Origin: Candidatus Collinsella stercoripullorum
Lineage (GTDB): Bacteria; Actinomycetota; Coriobacteriia; Coriobacteriales; Coriobacteriaceae
Length of the DNA: 63,967 bases
Assembly: GCA_019117005.1 (NCBI GenBank)
Contig: DXAO01000027.1
Span: 1-63,967, forward strand
Direction of reading: 5' to 3'
Shown: positions 1 through 7,877 of the stretch, in pieces
How the letters are laid out: each line of letters opens with the position of its first letter
Position numbering within the stretch: the first letter of the stretch is position 1
Translations under genes and position numbers: made by a program
The notes under the pieces: model-generated
Database searches by the model: none
What the model saw: the letters and a program-made list of their open reading frames with translations, nothing else
What the model was told of the DNA's origin: nothing

Positions 1-359
1 AGCTGAAGCCCCACGAGGGCCTGGTCGTCATGGACACGCCGGGCAACGACCCCTCCTCGGTCATGGGCATCGTCGCCGGCGGCTGCCAGCTCGTGGTCTT
101 CTCCACCGGCCTCGGCACCCCGACGGGCAACTCCATCGCCCCGGTCTACCGCCTCACCGCCAACAAGCGCACCTACGAGGCCATGAAGGATAACACCGAC
201 CTGGATGCGAGCCCCACGATCTACGGCCCGGAGACCATGGAGGAGATGCGCGACCGCATGCTCGATGACATCATCGAGATCTGCAACGGCCGCAAGGTCT
301 GCGCCGAGGTCCTGGACTACACCGAGACCGCCCTGCCCCACATCTGCAACTACATGTAA
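1..359 (+). CDS. UxaA/GarD-family sugar-acid dehydratase, C-terminal part (5' truncated by window)
   Basis: The reading frame is open from base 3, so the gene began before the window; only about 118 C-terminal residues are present. The stretch GTPTGNSIAPV followed by a variable helical tail resembles the C-terminal catalytic half of altronate/galactarate dehydratases, enzymes that dehydrate aldonic or aldaric acids to 2-keto-3-deoxy products. Only 12 bases separate it from a DapA-family lyase, which fits a dehydratase-then-aldolase pathway. The substrate (altronate, galactarate or another acid) cannot be told from this fragment. Its codon use is more GC-rich than that of the next gene. Confidence 0.8.
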   Translation, partial: LKPHEGLVVMDTPGNDPSSVMGIVAGGCQLVVFSTGLGTPTGNSIAPVYRLTANKRTYEAMKDNTDLDASPTIYGPETMEEMRDRMLDDIIEICNGRKVCAEVLDYTETALPHICNYM

Positions 360-371
360 GGAACGCGTGAC

Positions 372-1274
372 ATGAACGCAGAATACCTCTGCCCCGTACT
401 GACCGCCTTCACCGATGATGGCCATTTTGATTATGAATCGCAGCACGAGCTCTATGATCGTCTCATCTCGGCGGGCGTAGACGGCGCGGTCGTACTCGGA
501 AGCTCCGGTGAATTCCCGAGCTTATCAATAGAGGATTGCCGGATCATCGGAATGGATGCCATTTCATATATCCAAGGAAGAATCAAGGTATTCATCGGAA
601 CCGGGCGTCTCGATATCGATGATACCGTGAACCTGTCGAACGAGATGATCGATGCGGGAGCATCCGGCGTCATAGTTGTGGGACCGTACTATTTCCGGGC
701 GGGCGAGGAGGGAGTCTTCTCGTATTTCAGCCAGGTTGCCAGCAGGGTGCACGGGGACATCATCATCTACAACTATCCTGAGACGACCGGAATCGATGTC
801 GGAGCGGGCACGCTCGAGCGATTGATCGAGGGCTGCCCCAATATCATCGGCATCAAAGATACCGTGGAGAGCGCCACCCATACTCAGCGGTTGATCAACG
901 CGATCAAGGGAAAGCATCCCGACTTCAAGGTTTACAGCGGCTTCGACAACAATTTCATCCCGGTCGTGTTCTCGGGCGGGGACGGCGTTATCGCGGCCAT
1001 GGCGAACGTCATGCCTTGGGAGTGCGCAGCCTGGACGAGGGCGGTGCGAGACGGAGACATCGAGGCCGTCGCTTCGATTCATGCGAAGGTATCCCGTCTG
1101 ATGGGGATCTACTCGATCAGCACGCCGTTCATGCCCGCGATGAAGGCGATTCTCGGTATGCAAGGGCTTGGCATCTCGGAAAGATGCCTGCTGCCTGCGA
1201 TGCCGGTAAGCGAGACGGAGAAGGCGAAGGCACGAGAAGTGGCGAATTACATTAAGGAGCACTGCAATGACTAA
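372..1274 (+). CDS. DapA-family aldolase/dehydratase (class I, Schiff base)
   Basis: This 300-residue TIM-barrel protein has the usual length of the DHDPS/N-acetylneuraminate lyase family. The Schiff-base lysine is visible in IGIKDTVES (about residue 161), the catalytic tyrosine in IIYNYPET (about 134), and a GSSGE carboxylate-binding turn near residue 43. Context (sugar-acid dehydratase upstream, sugar transporter and amidohydrolase downstream) argues for a 2-keto-3-deoxy sugar-acid aldolase/dehydratase rather than lysine biosynthesis. The start follows a GGAACG region 12 bases after the previous stop. Its 3' end overlaps the next gene by 8 bases. The base composition is clearly more AT-rich than the flanks, suggesting acquisition. 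Confidence 0.88.
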   Translation: MNAEYLCPVLTAFTDDGHFDYESQHELYDRLISAGVDGAVVLGSSGEFPSLSIEDCRIIGMDAISYIQGRIKVFIGTGRLDIDDTVNLSNEMIDAGASGVIVVGPYYFRAGEEGVFSYFSQVASRVHGDIIIYNYPETTGIDVGAGTLERLIEGCPNIIGIKDTVESATHTQRLINAIKGKHPDFKVYSGFDNNFIPVVFSGGDGVIAAMANVMPWECAAWTRAVRDGDIEAVASIHAKVSRLMGIYSISTPFMPAMKAILGMQGLGISERCLLPAMPVSETEKAKAREVANYIKEHCND

Positions 1275-2397
1275 CGCGACTTCCAACGACAAGCAGGAGA
1301 ACATTTTGAAGCGTTCGGCGAACGCCGTGATCGACCTCCTGTCATCGTTTTTCCTGCCCATCATCAACCTCCTTGTTTCTGTCGGTATCCTCAAGGGCGC
1401 ATTGACGCTTCTGCAGGTCAGCGGAGTGGTCGCTGCGGACACCACGACGTATGCGATCCTGAACGGCATGGCGGACGCCCTGTTCTATTTCATTCCGATA
1501 TTCCTTGCCTTCACCGCGTCAAAGCGATTCGGCGTCGATACGGTGACAGGCATGCTGATCGGTTGCATCATCTTGTATCCGAGCATCACCGAGATAATGG
1601 CGGGAGGTGAGCCTGTCTACCTTTTCGGTCTCGAGCTGCAAAAAGCGACCTACTCGTCGTCGGTCATCCCGATTCTGCTGGCGATCTATACGGCAAGTTG
1701 GGTTCAGAAAGCCTGCTACAACGTTATTCCTGAAACGTTCAGGGGCATGTTCACCCCTCCGATAACGATCGTCATCGTGATTCCGCTGACGCTCGGGGTG
1801 TTCGGCCCTCTGGGTACGCTCGTCGGCGGTTGGCTTGCTACGGGATATGAGTTCGTGTACGGTCTGTCCCCCTTGGTTGCAGGCATCCTGATCGGGGCTT
1901 TCCAACCGTTCCTCGTCATCCTCGGTCTCCACTGGGCCCTCTTCACCATTGCGATGAACAACGTCGCGGTCTATGGGTTCGACACCATCATGGCACTGTT
2001 CGGCGGCGCCATCTTCGCCCAAGGCGGAGCCGCGCTGGCGGTTGCCTTGAAAACCAAGAACAAGAAGTTCCGCTCCCAGGCGATCTCGGCGTCTCTCACG
2101 ACTCTCCTCGGCATCACCGAGCCTGCTATGTACGGCGTGAACTTGCGACTGAAGAAGCCCATGGTCTGCGCGTGCGTTGCCGGCGGACTGGGAAGCGCTG
2201 TCGCAGGATTCTTCGGTTGCGCGGGAACCGCATTCGCGCTGCCCGCCCTCACGACGCTGCCGGTATTCATGAGCAGGGCGTTCATTCCCTTCTGCATCTC
2301 TCTTGCCGTCGCTTTCGGGCTTGCGTTCATCTTCACGCTGATGGTGCCGTTCAACGACCTCACCGAGGAGGAGATGGCTGCGGAGGAGGAGGTGTGA
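1267..2397 (+). CDS. Orphan PTS EIIC permease, glucose/beta-glucoside superfamily
   Basis: The 376-residue polytopic protein has about ten hydrophobic segments. It carries the GITEPAMYGV motif (about residue 283), the EIIC substrate/phosphotransfer loop signature of beta-glucoside/glucose-type PTS permeases. There is no EIIB domain (no Cys phosphorylation site before or after the membrane part) and no EIIA, so it must borrow EIIB/EIIA from elsewhere or work as a facilitator. An acidic tail (EEEMAAEEEV) ends the protein. It overlaps the preceding lyase gene by 8 bases, so the two are translationally coupled. Substrate unknown; probably the glycoside or sugar-acid precursor of this pathway. Confidence 0.85.
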   Translation: MTNATSNDKQENILKRSANAVIDLLSSFFLPIINLLVSVGILKGALTLLQVSGVVAADTTTYAILNGMADALFYFIPIFLAFTASKRFGVDTVTGMLIGCIILYPSITEIMAGGEPVYLFGLELQKATYSSSVIPILLAIYTASWVQKACYNVIPETFRGMFTPPITIVIVIPLTLGVFGPLGTLVGGWLATGYEFVYGLSPLVAGILIGAFQPFLVILGLHWALFTIAMNNVAVYGFDTIMALFGGAIFAQGGAALAVALKTKNKKFRSQAISASLTTLLGITEPAMYGVNLRLKKPMVCACVAGGLGSAVAGFFGCAGTAFALPALTTLPVFMSRAFIPFCISLAVAFGLAFIFTLMVPFNDLTEEEMAAEEEV

Positions 2398-2521
2398 CGG
2401 GGCTTCTCATCCGAATGGGAAATGCGGTGACGTGAGGGGGTTGATGCGAAGAGGAACCCGATCTTGATTTTGCAGCAGTCTGAATAGGGAAACCACAGTA
2501 ATGGATGATTGGAGTACAGCA

Positions 2522-3436
2522 ATGAAGAAGATTGACGCCCACGCTCATGTTTTCGACCACATCGCCTCGATGGGTAAGGCCGGCGAGCTCCGCCCCCTGG
2601 GGAACGGAAACTGCCGCTGGGCAACCGGAGAGGAGTTCCGCATCATTCCCGAGGGATGCGGCGATAAGGAGTATCTCGTCGAATCGTTCCTCAAGGTGAT
2701 GGACGAGCATGATATCGAGAAGGCCATCCTGCTGCAGGGCGTGCTGTACGGCCTGCAGAACGAGTACGCGATGGAGTGCGCCGAAAAGTATCCCGACCGT
2801 TTCAAGGCGGCGGTTATGCTCGACCCGTTCTGCCGTTGCGCCCAGCAGATTCTCGACCGGTTCATCAACGAGCTTGGAGCCCATATCTTCAAATTCGAGG
2901 TTTCGGTCGGCGGCGGTCTTTCGGGCTATCATCAGGACTTCATCCTGGACGGTCCTGTGATGACCCCACTGCTTGACCGGATCGCCGAGGTGGACGACGC
3001 TACGCTCGTTCTCGATATCGGGAGCCCCTCGATGTCGAGCTGCCAGCCCGAGGCGGTCTATCGCATCGCGGAGAAGTACCCGAATCTGAATATCGTGGTC
3101 TGCCATCTGCTTGCTCCGTCGCTGTCCGACGGCCATGCTCTCGCCTGCGCCCTGCCCTATCTCGCGCATGACAACGTTTGGGTCGACCTGTCGGCACTGC
3201 CTTGGAACGTTGCCCCGGAGGCTTATCCCTATCCGACGGCGCTCGAATACATCCGTATGGCCAAGGATGTGCTCGGTGAGAAGAAGATCATCTGGGGCAC
3301 GGATTCTCCGTGCGTTCTGACGAAGTTCGACTACAAGAGCCTCTATTCGTTTATCGAGGAGTCCGATGTGTTTGACTCCGAGGAGCTCGAGGATGTCTTC
3401 TACAACAACGCGGTCGATGCGTACCATCTGGCTTAA
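2522..3436 (+). CDS. Amidohydrolase-2 family metal-dependent hydrolase/lactonase
   Basis: The 304-residue TIM-barrel protein opens with KIDAHAHVF, giving the HxH metal motif, and has a late GTDSPC motif (about residue 261) with the metal-binding Asp. A CHLL His lies near residue 199. This is the amidohydrolase_2 fold (decarboxylases, lactonases). I chose ATG 2522 rather than the in-frame ATG at 2501 because GGAG (2511-2514) sits 7 bases upstream and the family begins directly with the HxH strand. As last gene of the sugar-acid operon it may open a sugar lactone, but that is inference. A terminator follows at 3506. Confidence 0.82.
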   Translation: MKKIDAHAHVFDHIASMGKAGELRPLGNGNCRWATGEEFRIIPEGCGDKEYLVESFLKVMDEHDIEKAILLQGVLYGLQNEYAMECAEKYPDRFKAAVMLDPFCRCAQQILDRFINELGAHIFKFEVSVGGGLSGYHQDFILDGPVMTPLLDRIAEVDDATLVLDIGSPSMSSCQPEAVYRIAEKYPNLNIVVCHLLAPSLSDGHALACALPYLAHDNVWVDLSALPWNVAPEAYPYPTALEYIRMAKDVLGEKKIIWGTDSPCVLTKFDYKSLYSFIEESDVFDSEELEDVFYNNAVDAYHLA

Positions 3437-3505
3437 GGGATAGAGCTTCGTAGTGCATTGACCCTCGATTCCGATTTCCGGTCATCACGCAATACCGTTT
3501 GGCCG

Positions 3506-3548
3506 AGCACCTCCTTGTCTCCCTCGGGTGAGATGAGGAGGTGCTTTT
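3506..3548 (+). terminator. Rho-independent terminator of the sugar-acid operon
   Basis: A perfect 10-bp stem (AGCACCTCCT at 3506-3515 with AGGAGGTGCT at 3536-3545) is followed by a T run at 3545-3548, about 70 bases after the amidohydrolase stop. Confidence 0.8.
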
Positions 3549-3681
3549 GTGGTGACGCGGTTTTTCGCGGTGCGCACGTGCCGCTACCTCTACACTTTCA
3601 CGAGGCCGGAAGGCCCTGTTTCGTGAATCGCGGCCGATTGGGAGAGCCGCCGGATGAGCGCCGAGGGCGCAGGAGGAACGC

Positions 3682-4677
3682 ATGTCTGAGAACAGCGAGC
3701 TGAACGAGAAGATGACCGAGATCGACGAGACCGCCATCGAGGCGGCTGACCAGGCGGAGGCCGTCGAGGCCGCCGTGGAGACCGAGAACGTGGAGACCGA
3801 GGCCGCCGACGAGGCCGTCGAGGTCGAGGAGACCGAGACCGATGAGGCCGTCGAGGCCGCGGACGATGCCGAGCTCGCCGACGAGGCTGCCGCCATCGCC
3901 CCGGAGAACCTGGACAACGAGCTGTTCGACAAGGTGAACCGCGCCGCCCGCCTGCTGCGCGCCCGCCGCGACATGCTGCGTGACGAGGCCGACGAGGACG
4001 CCGCGCGCCTGCGCGACCTCATGCGCGCCCTCAAGCTGCTCGAGCTCAAGCCCAAGATGGAGCAGAAGGAGATGGCCGAGCTCATGGGCATGCGCCTGCG
4101 CGAGCTCAACGCCCTCATGATCGAGGCCGAGAAGCACGACATCGTCGCGCGCATCGAGCCCGAGGAGGAGGACATGCGCAAGGTCGTCATCTTCGCGAGC
4201 GAGGATGCCGAGCAGCTCGCCGAGGCCATGGGCAACAAGCGCAAGAAGCTCATCCCGACCCTCTCCTCCGATTCCGCCCAGCAGATCATCGAGATGCTCG
4301 ACCAGATCGTCGAGCCGCTCGTCGCCATGGGCCTCGACAACGACCGCGACCGCGGTCCGCGCGGCGGCCGTGACGACCGCGGTGGCTTCGGCGGCCGCGG
4401 CGGCGACCGCGGCGGGCGCGGCGGCTTCGGCGGCGACCGCGGCGGCTTCGGCGGCCGTGGCGGCGACCGCGGCGGACGCGGCGGCTTCGGCGGCGATCGC
4501 GGTGGCCGTGGCGGCTTCGGCGGCGACCGCGGCGGCCGTGGCGACCGCGGTGGCTTCGGCGGCCGTGGCGGCGACCGCGGCGGGCGCGGCAACTTCGGTC
4601 CGCGCGGCGGCCGCGGCCGTGACGACCGCGGCGGGCGCGGCGGCTTCAGCGGCAACCATCGCGGCAACCGCTTCTAA
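3682..4677 (+). CDS. MarR-like winged-helix protein with acidic N-tail and RGG-repeat C-tail
   Basis: Three zones are visible in 331 residues. Residues 1-75 are Glu/Asp/Ala-rich and probably disordered. Residues about 78-215 resemble a MarR winged helix: a dimer-like helix, MEQKEMAELMGMRLRELNAL as a helix-turn-helix, then the wing ARIEPEEEDMRKVVIFAS. Residues 221-328 are almost only Gly, Arg, Asp and Phe with about eighteen RGG triplets, as in RNA-binding RGG boxes. The start has AGGAGG 6 bases upstream. It is monocistronic, with its own terminator at 4714. RGG tails in bacteria occur mostly in RNA helicases and cold-shock-type RNA-binding proteins; joined to a MarR fold the protein could bind RNA, DNA or both. 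Function unknown. Confidence 0.85.
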   Translation: MSENSELNEKMTEIDETAIEAADQAEAVEAAVETENVETEAADEAVEVEETETDEAVEAADDAELADEAAAIAPENLDNELFDKVNRAARLLRARRDMLRDEADEDAARLRDLMRALKLLELKPKMEQKEMAELMGMRLRELNALMIEAEKHDIVARIEPEEEDMRKVVIFASEDAEQLAEAMGNKRKKLIPTLSSDSAQQIIEMLDQIVEPLVAMGLDNDRDRGPRGGRDDRGGFGGRGGDRGGRGGFGGDRGGFGGRGGDRGGRGGFGGDRGGRGGFGGDRGGRGDRGGFGGRGGDRGGRGNFGPRGGRGRDDRGGRGGFSGNHRGNRF

Positions 4678-4713
4678 GACCCCGCGCACGCATACGGCGT
4701 GCGGATAGCGCGA

Positions 4714-4748
4714 CGCCCCCGGCAGGCTGAGTCTGCCGGGGGCGTTTT
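4714..4748 (+). terminator. Rho-independent terminator after the RGG-protein gene
   Basis: A 12-bp GC-rich stem (4714-4725 with 4733-4744) with a 7-base loop is followed by TTTT at 4745-4748. Confidence 0.88.
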
Positions 4749-4788
4749 CGTCGAAGGGGGCTGTATGCCGTCGGGTGCCGGGGGCCGC

Positions 4789-5652
4789 CTACGCCGCGGT
4801 CCGGGACCCTGCCGCCGTGTCGGGGGCGGTCGTCCCGCCGACGGCGTCGGCGAGGGCGGAGTCGTCGATGCGGCTGGAGTCCTGGGGCGTGATGGTCATG
4901 CTCTCGAACCGGTGCTCCATGTACACGTTGTCGAAGTGCTCGGCGTAGAACCGCTCGACCGGAGCGGTCTGCGCGACGCCCGAGAGCCGCTCGAACCAGC
5001 AGTCGAGCGCCTGGAGGGTCATGATGCCGTTGACGGCCATGAGCACCGCGCACAGGGCGGTGAACGAGTAGCGCGCCCGCCACGGGATGACGTTGATGAA
5101 CTTGAGCAGCCAGGGTAGGCACAGCTTGATCCATACGAAGCCGAGCGCGCCCCACATGCACATGAACAGCGTGCTCGTCCTCCCGCCGAACAGCTCGGCC
5201 ACGGGGTCGGGGAACAGGCCGAAGATCGTCGAGCCGGAGTAGTTCCACGCCACCGCGCCGAAGCCCGTCTGCATGAACCAGCTGACGGCGGCCTCGAACA
5301 GGCCGCCGATGACCGCGGAGACCACGAAGACGATGAGCGGGTTGGAGCGGTAGAAGCGGTTGAGGGCGACCGTCATGAGCACCGCGCCGAACCCGTAGAT
5401 GGGGGAGAAGGGGCCGAAGAGCATGCCCGCGCGGTCCTGGTACACGCCCGGGTCGACCACGACCATGTGGTAGACGGTCTCGATGACCAGGCCGAGCACG
5501 CAGCAGACGACGAAGACCCAGAACAGGTTGAAGAAGTTGAGCTGGATGTACCCCTTGCCCGCGAGGTCGCGCCCGAGCATCCCGGCGCGCTCCGCCTCCC
5601 GGTCGCGCAGGTCGCGCGCTACGCGCTGTTCACCATCGGCTGCCTGCACCAT
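4789..5652 (-). CDS. CmpB-like (putative ABC-transporter type IV) membrane protein
   Basis: After a charged N-terminus the protein has NLFWVFVVCCVLGLVIETVY, then GMLFGPFSPIYGFGAVLM, the typical opening of the PF06541 'putative ABC transporter type IV' family, and several more hydrophobic segments. The soluble tail (about residues 215-287) is Ala/Asp/Thr-rich. Two starts are possible: ATG 5652, or ATG 5580 directly before the conserved part, which has GGAG further upstream; I keep the longer form with low certainty. It lies in the same frame as the truncated binding-protein gene upstream, whose stop is only 33 bases before this ATG. Molecular role of the family is not known to me. Confidence 0.7.
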   Translation of the reverse strand: MVQAADGEQRVARDLRDREAERAGMLGRDLAGKGYIQLNFFNLFWVFVVCCVLGLVIETVYHMVVVDPGVYQDRAGMLFGPFSPIYGFGAVLMTVALNRFYRSNPLIVFVVSAVIGGLFEAAVSWFMQTGFGAVAWNYSGSTIFGLFPDPVAELFGGRTSTLFMCMWGALGFVWIKLCLPWLLKFINVIPWRARYSFTALCAVLMAVNGIMTLQALDCWFERLSGVAQTAPVERFYAEHFDNVYMEHRFESMTITPQDSSRIDDSALADAVGGTTAPDTAAGSRTAA

Positions 5653-5685
5653 CCGGGGTGCGCGTGCGTGCCCATCGGCACCGTG

Positions 5686-6360
5686 TCACCCGTCGAGCAC
5701 CATGGCGTCGACCGTCCCCTCCTCGAGCGCGTCGGAGAGCTCCTGGTAGGTGGGGTACTGCAGCAGCGTCCAGGTGTCGAAGATGACATGGCTGTTCTCG
5801 TCTTCCACGACCTGCACGATCTCCTTGGAGAAGCCCGTCTCCGCGAACTTGTTCGTCAGCAGCGGGGCGGCGTTGGCGCCGGACATGGTGCCGAACGTCA
5901 TACCCTTCATGTCGTCGATGCTATCGAACAGGGAGCTGTTCTGGACGACCGCGATGACCTGGTCGTCGTAGTAGGCGGGGGAGAAGTCGAAGTTCTCCTT
6001 GCGCGAATCGGCGATGGAGTAGCACGCGATGAGCATGTCGACCTGGCCGTCGAGCAGCATCTCCTTGCGGTCGTCGGGCGTGACGGTGACGAACTCGACG
6101 TCGGACGAGCCCAGGCGGTCGGCGAGCTCGGTGGCGATGTCGATCTCCAGCCCGTAGTACTTCCCGGTATGGTCGTTGAGGTATCCGAACCCGACGATGT
6201 CGGACCGGACGCCGATGCGCAGGGCGCCCGAGGACGAGGTCCCCGCCGGCGCGCTTCCCGCAGCCGCGCCGCCTCCCGTGCATCCCGCGACGCCGGCGAG
6301 CGCGCAGGCGAGCGACCCCAGCGCGACCGCGCCGAAGCGCCTTCGTGAAATCTGATGCAT
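5686..6360 (-). CDS. Polar amino-acid ABC transporter substrate-binding lipoprotein, C-terminally truncated
   Basis: The N-terminus SRRRFGAVALG...AGVAGC combines a twin-arginine-like segment with a lipobox. The body matches family-3 solute-binding proteins: LRIGVRSDIVGFGY, GLEIDIATELADRLG, DMLIACYSIADSRK, GMTFGTMSG. These normally run about 250-280 residues; this one has 224 and stops right after VDAMVLDG, where homologues continue with about 50-60 residues completing the lobe-I return. ATG 6360 is chosen because GGAGGGAAG precedes it directly. No permease or ATPase partner is adjacent. Either a deletion fused its 3' end to the following gene region, or it is a dying copy; binding function is doubtful. 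Confidence 0.78.
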   Translation of the reverse strand: MHQISRRRFGAVALGSLACALAGVAGCTGGGAAAGSAPAGTSSSGALRIGVRSDIVGFGYLNDHTGKYYGLEIDIATELADRLGSSDVEFVTVTPDDRKEMLLDGQVDMLIACYSIADSRKENFDFSPAYYDDQVIAVVQNSSLFDSIDDMKGMTFGTMSGANAAPLLTNKFAETGFSKEIVQVVEDENSHVIFDTWTLLQYPTYQELSDALEEGTVDAMVLDG

Positions 6361-6603
6361 CTTCCCTCCTGTACCTTCGAGGTGCTTCTCTTGCAAACTT
6401 GTTAAGTATGCTGGTCAGAGGTGGTATGCGATAGGTGAGGGAGGGGCGTTCAAACACCCGTTGACCCTTGGGGTCCCGCCGCTGCCGCCCGCCGTCCCTT
6501 ACGTTTCTCTGACACATCCCATACGGGGGCTTTGCGCGGGGCGGGTAGCGTGAGCATAGGAACAGGCGCCGTTTGGGCGCGGTAAGGCGACGGGGGTGGC
6601 GCG

Positions 6604-6885
6604 ATGCAGGTTGCGGACCAGATACAGGAGCGCGAGAGCGAGTTCACCGGCCTCAAGGGGCAGCTGCTCAGATACGCGGGCTGCACGTACGTCGCGGTCA
6701 TCGTCAGCAGGTTCATCGACGGGCTCGCGCCCCAGGCGGGGGCGCTGTCCGGTGCGCTGGACAACCTGGCCGCCGCGGTCTTCGGAGCGGCGTTCCTGGT
6801 GTACCCCGCCCTGCTCGGCGTGCGGGAGATGGCGCGCATCGTGCGCGAGGAGCGCGAGGGGCGCGGGGAGGAGAGCGCCCTCTAG
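6604..6885 (+). CDS. Small two-segment membrane protein, unknown function
   Basis: This 93-residue protein has a charged N-terminus (QIQERESEF), two hydrophobic segments (about residues 27-40 and 53-72) and a basic/acidic tail (REEREGRGEESAL). GGGGGTGG upstream could act as ribosome-binding site. It stands alone, transcribed away from the binding-protein gene, with a strong GC hairpin (6914-6943) after it. I do not recognise the family. Confidence 0.6.
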   Translation: MQVADQIQERESEFTGLKGQLLRYAGCTYVAVIVSRFIDGLAPQAGALSGALDNLAAAVFGAAFLVYPALLGVREMARIVREEREGRGEESAL

Positions 6886-6913
6886 CGGCTCCGGCGCGGC
6901 CGCGCCCGCCGAG

Positions 6914-6943
6914 GGCGCCCCGCTGCCCGCGCAGCGGGGCGCC
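6914..6943. repeat. Perfect 13-bp GC hairpin
   Basis: GGCGCCCCGCTGC (6914-6926) pairs exactly with 6931-6943 around a 4-base loop. There is no T run on the plus strand, so it may only stabilise the 3' end of the small membrane-protein transcript. Confidence 0.6.
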
Positions 6944-6950
6944 GAGCGGG

Positions 6951-6985
6951 AAAGAAAAAGCGCCCCCGGTCTCCCGGGGGCGCTT
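6951..6985 (-). terminator. Rho-independent terminator of the rubrerythrin gene
   Basis: A 12-bp stem (6958-6969 with 6974-6985) reads on the minus strand into a T-rich stretch (complement of 6951-6959), 29 bases past the rubrerythrin stop. Confidence 0.85.
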
Positions 6986-7013
6986 CCATGCGCTGGTGTG
7001 CTGTGCGCGCGGC

Positions 7014-7574
7014 TTAGCCGAAGTAGCGCTTCAGCAGGCCGGCGAAGGCCTTGCCGTGACGGGCCTCGTCGCGGGCCATCTCGTGCACGGTGTCATGGAT
7101 GGCGTCCAGGCCGGCGGCCTTGGCGCGCTTGGCGAGGTCGGTCTTGCCGGCGGTGGCGCCGTTCTCGGCCTCGACGCGCATCTCGAGGTTCTTCTTGGTG
7201 GAGTCGGTCACGACCTCACCCAGCAGCTCGGCGAACTTGGCGGCGTGCTCGGCCTCCTCGTGGGCGGCCTTCTCCCAGTACAGGCCGATCTCGGGGTAGC
7301 CCTCGCGATGGGCGACGCGGGCCATGGCCAGGTACATGCCGACCTCGGTGCACTCGCCCTCGAAGTTGGCGCGCAGGTCGTTGACGATGTCCTCGGAGAC
7401 CTCGGGGAGCTTGCCCACGCCGATGACGTGCTCGGCGGCCCAGGTCATCTCGGTCTCGTCCTGCTTGATGAAGCGGGAGCCGTCAACGCCGCACTGGGGG
7501 CACTTGAAGCCCTCGGGCAGCTCGTCGCCGTCGAACTCCTCAACGTAACCGCAAACGGGGCAAACGAACTTCAT
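7014..7574 (-). CDS. Reverse rubrerythrin (rubredoxin domain N-terminal)
   Basis: The 186-residue protein begins KFVCPVCGY...FKCPQCG, a rubredoxin-like Cys4 iron site at residues 4-25, and continues into a ferritin-like four-helix domain with Glu/His iron ligands ([38 protein letters not shown]). This domain order is the reverse of classical rubrerythrin and matches clostridial 'reverse rubrerythrins', which reduce hydrogen peroxide and oxygen with electrons from NADH via rubredoxin/flavoprotein. I chose ATG 7574 because GGAGG lies 6-7 bases upstream. Monocistronic with its own terminator. Likely cytoplasmic oxidative-stress defence in an anaerobe. Confidence 0.93.
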   Translation of the reverse strand: MKFVCPVCGYVEEFDGDELPEGFKCPQCGVDGSRFIKQDETEMTWAAEHVIGVGKLPEVSEDIVNDLRANFEGECTEVGMYLAMARVAHREGYPEIGLYWEKAAHEEAEHAAKFAELLGEVVTDSTKKNLEMRVEAENGATAGKTDLAKRAKAAGLDAIHDTVHEMARDEARHGKAFAGLLKRYFG

Positions 7575-7877
7575 GATCATCCTCCGATCATCGGCGATTG
7601 CGCGCCGTCCAGCCCTTCGGGCCCTCTCCGGACGGACGCGCCGTACGTCTGTCATTATGAACAAATGGGGTCGGTGCGGGCACATATTGAGATTGATTCC
7701 TAAAATGTTCTCAGGACCTTCACAGTAAGTCAGCCGCGTTGAACTGACACCCCCTCGGACGCCGCGTTCGGGGGTGGCGCGTCTCTCCGCATGCAGCGCG
7801 AGCCGGCGCTGCGGCGCAGTCCCGCCCCTGCACGCGGCCGTCGCCGGCGGCGCCGCCGCAAACGGCTCGCGTGCGCC
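7575..7877. other. Intergenic region upstream of rubrerythrin and downstream of the Gp37/Gp68-like gene
   Basis: About 300 bases without a credible gene. It should hold the minus-strand rubrerythrin promoter in the AT-richer stretch near 7680-7715. Near 7748-7776 a CACCCCC/GGGGGTG hairpin could end the Gp37/Gp68-like transcript. No convincing operator was identified. Confidence 0.4.

Noticed and set aside
4381..4670. Possible tandem-repeat array or CRISPR in the GGC-rich stretch
   Set aside because: The repeats are in-frame RGG codons of a coding region without spacers.
3351..4689. Pro/Arg- and Ala/Val-rich open frames opposite the RGG gene
   Set aside because: Produced by reading the GGC/CGC repeats in other frames; the plus-strand gene has RBS, domain and terminator.
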